Below are positions 55,394-64,000 of a stretch of 64,000 nucleotides of DNA, one piece after another. Position 1 is the first letter of the stretch. Each line of letters begins with the position of its first letter. The DNA lies in NCBI RefSeq assembly GCF_000411155.1, contig NZ_KE150266.1, positions 1,513,710 through 1,577,709 of the forward strand. The letters run 5' to 3'. Under the pieces are notes generated by a model. That model searched no databases. It was not told the DNA's origin and saw only the letters and a list, made by a program, of their open reading frames with translations. The translations under genes and the position numbers were made by a program. This DNA is from Gleimia europaea ACS-120-V-Col10b (GTDB lineage: Bacteria; Actinomycetota; Actinomycetes; Actinomycetales; Actinomycetaceae).

Positions 55394-56422
55394 TCACTTA
55401 CCGTGGCCACGCAGTCCATCGGCAACGTAGCGGTCGCGAAGGTAGTTGCGCAGTTCGTAGAGGAACGCGAACGCGATCATGCCGATAACTATCGCGTTTA
55501 CACCTGCTGGGTATCCTCGCCCATGCGTCCAAAAGTACACGTACGGAGAGATAAACGTGACCAGGGTGACCAGCAGGCCCGTGTATCGAACCCAGAATTT
55601 GTGAGCGGTTACGAACGCCAGCAGACCCCACGTGTAGGGGATGGCAGTAACCACGTCCATGCCCCACAGGATCCACAGGTTGCCGTGGAAGTTCTTCACG
55701 AACGTTACTGGTAGCGCGCGAAGAGAAGAGTAGATGAACACCACCGCGTAGGCCCAGAACTTGGGGCTTCGCAACATTCGGTAAGCTTTCGAGGAGGGAA
55801 TTATTTTCGCTCCCGAGGCTTTGAGCGCTCGGTAATTCTTGGAGCTGATCGTCACGCTCTCTACCCAGTCAAATGCTCGGTGAATGAGGTCGCGGCGAGC
55901 CCCGGTCTCCTGACACCACGTTTGGCACCACGCGGATGGATTCACAGCGATGGGCACAACTCTTTCGAGAGGGCTGATGTCGAATCCAATGGTGTCGATC
56001 ATTTCGGTAAGTTCTGGGTTAGCGGCGCACGTGAAAGCGGGCCCGATTTGATGCAGAAGCGGCCCGGGTTGTTTGTCGCTCGTGTTGTCGCCAAGAAGCT
56101 GTTGTAGTGCGGCGAAGCAGTTTTCGGGTACCAGATCAACGAGTACCTGCTGGCGGCCAACAATCATAGACCTTAGGGTTTCGGCCGTTTCGCGCAGCAG
56201 TGGGCGGGGTAGATTTTCGAGGCTAATGCTGATTTCATCGGTGGAATCAGCCTGGCGTGCGTGGTTGGCGATGGCCGAAAACAGGGTGGTGACAGTAATA
56301 TTGCGTGGCACGAGGTTGCCGAGACGGTCAATTTTGGAGGCCGTCTTGAGCGCTACTGGGTCGATTGTTACCTCTTTCAGCAGCGGGATGCTGAGGGCCG
56401 AGTGAGAGGTAATGATGTTCAC
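55394..56422 (-). CDS. membrane protein of unknown function next to pcs
   Basis: 342 aa from GTG ending at 56422. The N-terminal two thirds are soluble, with PLLRETAETLRSMIVGRQQVLVDL-type helices (split) and two Cys-Trp motifs (AWCQTWCQETG); the C-terminal third has four likely helices: AYAVVFIYSSLRALPVTF, WILWGMDVVTAIPYTWGLLA, YTGLLVTLVTFISPYVYFW and NAIVIGMIAFAFLYEL. I do not recognise a named family. It is convergent with pcs and separated from it by a shared terminator. A lipid-related role is only a guess from position. Confidence 0.75.
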   Translation of the reverse strand: MNIITSHSALSIPLLKEVTIDPVALKTASKIDRLGNLVPRNITVTTLFSAIANHARQADSTDEISISLENLPRPLLRETAETLRSMIVGRQQVLVDLVPENCFAALQQLLGDNTSDKQPGPLLHQIGPAFTCAANPELTEMIDTIGFDISPLERVVPIAVNPSAWCQTWCQETGARRDLIHRAFDWVESVTISSKNYRALKASGAKIIPSSKAYRMLRSPKFWAYAVVFIYSSLRALPVTFVKNFHGNLWILWGMDVVTAIPYTWGLLAFVTAHKFWVRYTGLLVTLVTFISPYVYFWTHGRGYPAGVNAIVIGMIAFAFLYELRNYLRDRYVADGLRGHGK

Positions 56423-56444
56423 GAAATCTGCTTTCTAAGTAGTT

Positions 56445-56474
56445 AGTGGGCCACCCCAGATCAAGTGGCCCACT
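56445..56474 (-). terminator. hairpin between DUF1846 gene and the 342-aa gene
   Basis: AGTGGGCCAC (56445-56454) and GTGGCCCACT (56465-56474), perfect 10-bp stem, 10-nt loop. It is 22 bp upstream of the 342-aa gene start, so it may be the DUF1846 terminator or a leader hairpin. The rest of the 238-bp gap (56423-56660) shows nothing else. Confidence 0.6.
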
Positions 56475-56660
56475 TCTCGTTTAACTAGTTTACCTGCGCG
56501 CGCCCCGGTTGAGTAAGCAAGCTGCCTCGTTTTGCGTATTCGTCTAACTGCACTAATGAAGGGGGTAGTTGCACGGGCGGTTTACGCTGAAAAACGGCCT
56601 CTGACCGGCGCGCCGCTACGGTTGTTAAGTCCCTCGTCTAATAGTCGCCAGCGCCGGATC

Positions 56661-58154
56661 CTACCGCTTTTGGTAAACGCCCTTGCGCCAGTATTTCGGT
56701 TCGCATGTGACGTTGATTCCCAGGTTCCTAAATATCCCCTCGTCAACGGAACCTAGAATCGTGGTGGTGTGTACGTCGCAGCCCTGGAGCGCCTTTAGCT
56801 GTTCGAGGGCACGGCGCGCATACTCGTTGGTGTTTGCTGAAACCGATAGGGCGATGAGTACTTCGTCGGTGTGCAATCGTGGGTTGCGAGAGCCCAGGTG
56901 CTCGGTTTTGAGTTTTTGAATGGGCTCAATGGATTCGGGCGCAAGCAGATGCATCTTCGGGGGAATCCCGGCGAGTAGTTTGAGCGCGTTTAGGAGCATC
57001 GCAGCTGACGGGCCCAGTAGGGCTGACGTTTTACCGGTAACGATGGTTCCGTCCTGCAGTTCGATGGCTGAACCTGGATTCTTAGTTTTGCGCTCAATTT
57101 CGAGGGCGGGGCGTACAACTGGTCGGTAGTTGCGGTCTATGCCCAGCTTGCCCATGATGATGGCAATGTGGTCGGATTCGTGACTATCTGTGCCAGCACG
57201 CTTTTCTTCAACGAGCGCTTTGAAGTAGCGGCGAATCACTTCCTGTTTAGCGGCCTCCCGGCATACGTCATCGTTGCTGATACAGCTCCCAACCATGTTC
57301 ACACCCATGTCGGTTGGCGACTTGTAGGGGCATGAACCGGTGAGCTTTTCAAGCAACGCCGATAGCAGTGGAAAGACTTCTAGGTCGCGGTTGTAATTGA
57401 CTGCCCTCGTACCATACGCGGCGAGGTGGAAGTGATCGATCATGTTTACATCGTCGAGGTCGGCAGTGGCAGCCTCATACGCCATGTTCACGGGATGGTC
57501 GAGCGGTAGATCCCAGATGGGGAAGGTCTCAAACTTGGCGTATCCGGCCTGGTTACCCCGCTGGAATTCGTGGTAAATCTGCGACAGGCACGTTGCCAGT
57601 TTGCCTGATCCAGGCCCGGGCGCGGTTACGAGAATGACGTCCTTGGAAGTTTCAATAAAATCGTTACGACCAAAGCCCTTTGGCGAGACGATGTGCTCAA
57701 CGTCCGCCGGGTACCCCTTAATGGTTCGGTGCCGCGCAACTCTAAGTCCAAGTTTTTCCAAGCGCGTGCGGAATGCTTTCGCTTCCTTGTTTCCTTCATC
57801 CATTTGTGTGAGCACGACGTTCTCAACTAAAAAGCCTCGCTCGCGAAATACATCAATGAGGCGAAGTGCGTCCTCTTCATAGGGGATCCCGGTATCAGCG
57901 CGAACTTTGGTGTGCTCAAGATTCTTAGCGTTAATGGTAACGATGATTTCGATGCGATCCTTAAGGGTCTCAAGCATCGTGATCTTGTTGTCCGGAGTGA
58001 AGCCGGGTAGCACGCGAGAGGCGTGGAAATCGTCAAACAGTTTTCCACCCATTTCGAGGTAGAGCTTTCCGCCGATTTGGTTGCGTCGCTCATTAATGTG
58101 CTTCGACTGAAGTTCGATGTATCGCTTGCGGTCAAACCCGATTGGCCGGTGCAT
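56661..58154 (-). CDS. DUF1846-domain protein
   Basis: 497 aa, the normal length of this family (PF08903 type). Conserved stretches: [19 protein letters not shown] at the N-terminus, [55 protein letters not shown] (a P-loop-like sequence, about residues 176-194), [20 protein letters not shown], and [19 protein letters not shown]. The family is structurally known but its reaction is not established to my knowledge. ATG ends at 58154 with GAGAGG upstream. It is divergent from the rrn operon. Confidence 0.93.
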   Translation of the reverse strand: MHRPIGFDRKRYIELQSKHINERRNQIGGKLYLEMGGKLFDDFHASRVLPGFTPDNKITMLETLKDRIEIIVTINAKNLEHTKVRADTGIPYEEDALRLIDVFRERGFLVENVVLTQMDEGNKEAKAFRTRLEKLGLRVARHRTIKGYPADVEHIVSPKGFGRNDFIETSKDVILVTAPGPGSGKLATCLSQIYHEFQRGNQAGYAKFETFPIWDLPLDHPVNMAYEAATADLDDVNMIDHFHLAAYGTRAVNYNRDLEVFPLLSALLEKLTGSCPYKSPTDMGVNMVGSCISNDDVCREAAKQEVIRRYFKALVEEKRAGTDSHESDHIAIIMGKLGIDRNYRPVVRPALEIERKTKNPGSAIELQDGTIVTGKTSALLGPSAAMLLNALKLLAGIPPKMHLLAPESIEPIQKLKTEHLGSRNPRLHTDEVLIALSVSANTNEYARRALEQLKALQGCDVHTTTILGSVDEGIFRNLGINVTCEPKYWRKGVYQKR

Positions 58155-58387
58155 AAACTACCTCTCGTGGTGCGGCTGGTGCGTGCCGCTTAGGGGATCA
58201 CCGCCTTCTTATTCTACTGCAGAGCAACGGGAGTTAATACCCCGCAACCGTGCGGAAAAATGGGTGTGGTAGGAGTCACCGTGAACGGATTTGACCCTGC
58301 AAAACCACGTGTGTAAAGTTTCTATTCGTTGCCCCGCGAAAGCGGAGGAACAAAACCTAGAAAGTTTCCAAGAGCGATGTCACTAAG

Positions 58388-58415
58388 TTGACAAGCTGGA
58401 TAGAAGCAGTAAACT
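58388..58415 (+). promoter_or_regulatory. rrn promoter
   Basis: TTGACA (58388-58393), 16-bp spacer, TAAACT (58410-58415). A second TTGACA at 58447-58452 may belong to another promoter but its -10 is unclear. The 459-bp region 58155-58613 has no gene. Confidence 0.7.
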
Positions 58416-58486
58416 AGGAAGTCCGGTTAAAAATCCGGAAGACACCTTGACAAGAATCTAAAGTTTTTGAGGGTTCAGCTTCGTGT

Positions 58487-58522
58487 GGGTGTTGTTTGTG
58501 AACTCGATAGTGTGTTTTTTGT
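58487..58522 (+). other. conserved actinobacterial rrn leader motif
   Basis: TTTGTGAACTCGATAGTGTG resembles the actinobacterial leader TTTGAGAACTCAATAGTGTG that lies between rrn promoter and 16S and is linked to antitermination and processing. It is followed by about 90 bp of T/G-only-like low-complexity sequence up to the 16S start. Confidence 0.65.
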
Positions 58523-58613
58523 TTTGTCCTTTTTTGTTTTGTTTTTGTTTTTTGGTTGGGGTCGCTGGGGCTGGCTTTTTTGGTTGGTTCTGGTTTTCTC
58601 TTTGTTTTGTTTT

Positions 58614-63636
<5,023 letters not shown>

Positions 63637-63808
63637 AACCATTACAACAATGACAAACAGGAATCCTGTTTGCTCGTAACTACTATGCAAACCACCACCA
63701 ACCCACACACGCGTGATCGTGGTTGTTACCACTGAAGCGTGTGGGACAAGCCCGCGCAGGCCATGCGGCCTGTAAACAAAGGGGGGCTGTTCGTGTTGGC
63801 TGATATTT
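63637..63808 (+). other. 23S-5S spacer
   Basis: 172 bp without a gene. CAAACAGG-AAT-CCTGTTTG (63654-63672) is a small hairpin, probably part of processing signals. Confidence 0.5.
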
Positions 63809-63928
63809 TTGCGGTGGTCATAGCCACGGGGAAACGCCCAGTATTCCATACCGAACCTGGAAGCTAAGCCCGTGAACGCCGATGGTACTGCACCTGGTAG
63901 GGTGTGGGAGAGTAGGAAACCACCGCAA
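63809..63928 (+). rRNA. rrf: 5S ribosomal RNA
   Basis: About 120 nt. TTGCGGTGG at the start pairs with CCACCGCAA at the end. The interior CCCAGTATTCCATACCGAAC and TGGAAGCTAAGCCC, then GCCGATGGTACTGC, match bacterial 5S. Ends are set by the terminal helix. Confidence 0.95.
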
Positions 63929-63943
63929 CCACACATAAAAACA

Positions 63944-63979
63944 TTTTGGGGCCCCACCAACACGGTGAGGGCCCCAAAA
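63944..63979 (+). terminator. rrn terminator
   Basis: TTTTGGGGCCC-CACC and GGTG-A-GGGCCCCAAAA: a 15-bp stem with one bulged A and a 5-nt loop, 15 bp after 5S. Confidence 0.9.
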
Positions 63980-64000
63980 CACACCCAAAAACACACACGC

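Overview
The window is a chromosomal segment of a high-GC Gram-positive bacterium (Actinobacteria). The 16S gene, the rrn leader, a DtxR/IdeR-type regulator with the full set of DtxR metal ligands, a monomeric isocitrate dehydrogenase, DUF3027, a short actinobacterial-type N-acetylglutamate synthase and the order galU - moeA/glp - rimJ-like - membrane protein all point that way. The anaerobic GlpABC dehydrogenase and modest genome complexity suggest a facultative anaerobe of the Actinomycetaceae (Arcanobacterium/Trueperella/Schaalia-like). The genus is an inference; I could not run a 16S search.

Layout. 0-3.5 kb: the end of a PH-domain membrane protein, then a translationally coupled pantothenate block (a DUF2520 dehydrogenase that may be a PanG-like ketopantoate reductase, panC, panD). 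3.6-7.3 kb: lysS and a Ktr potassium uptake pair. 7.3-13.8 kb: an MFS permease, an SDR protein lacking the catalytic Tyr/Lys, a DeoR-type regulator, a perfect 18-bp palindrome and a kinase/2-hydroxyacid dehydrogenase/class II aldolase operon for an unidentified sugar. 13.8-21.1 kb: glycerol catabolism (glpABC, glpK) with a divergent SorC-type regulator and shared TTTGCA half-sites. 21-27.7 kb: N-acetylglutamate synthase, NYN nuclease, a three-gene envelope group (407-aa membrane protein, TPM protein, PspA), cold-shock protein and DUF3027. 27.8-38.7 kb: purine permease, MFS exporter with a structured leader, serC, ideR/dtxR, NlpC/P60 hydrolase, universal stress protein, tRNA-Arg, GNAT, an anchored HNH protein and icd.

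38.8-51.4 kb: a 1464-aa helicase-nuclease relative whose Walker A, Walker B, motif VI and nuclease residues all look lost, coupled to a small conserved-looking protein; two intergenic clusters of a dispersed ~58-bp imperfect palindrome flanking mscL, a SAF-domain protein and 5-formyl-THF cyclo-ligase; then galU, a gephyrin-like MoeA homologue, a GNAT and a membrane protein matching the corynebacterial Glp/GlpR arrangement; tRNA-Ala. 51.5-54.3 kb: an IS1249-like element split by an intact IS256-family element. 54.4-58.2 kb: a phosphatidylcholine-synthase-like enzyme, a convergent unknown membrane protein and DUF1846. 58.3-64.0 kb: a complete rrn operon (16S-23S-5S, no tRNA in the spacer) with promoter and terminator.

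The most unusual signals are the decayed yet full-length helicase-nuclease, the palindromic repeat family (one half-unit also lies inside a coding sequence), and the choline-lipid gene next to an unknown membrane protein.
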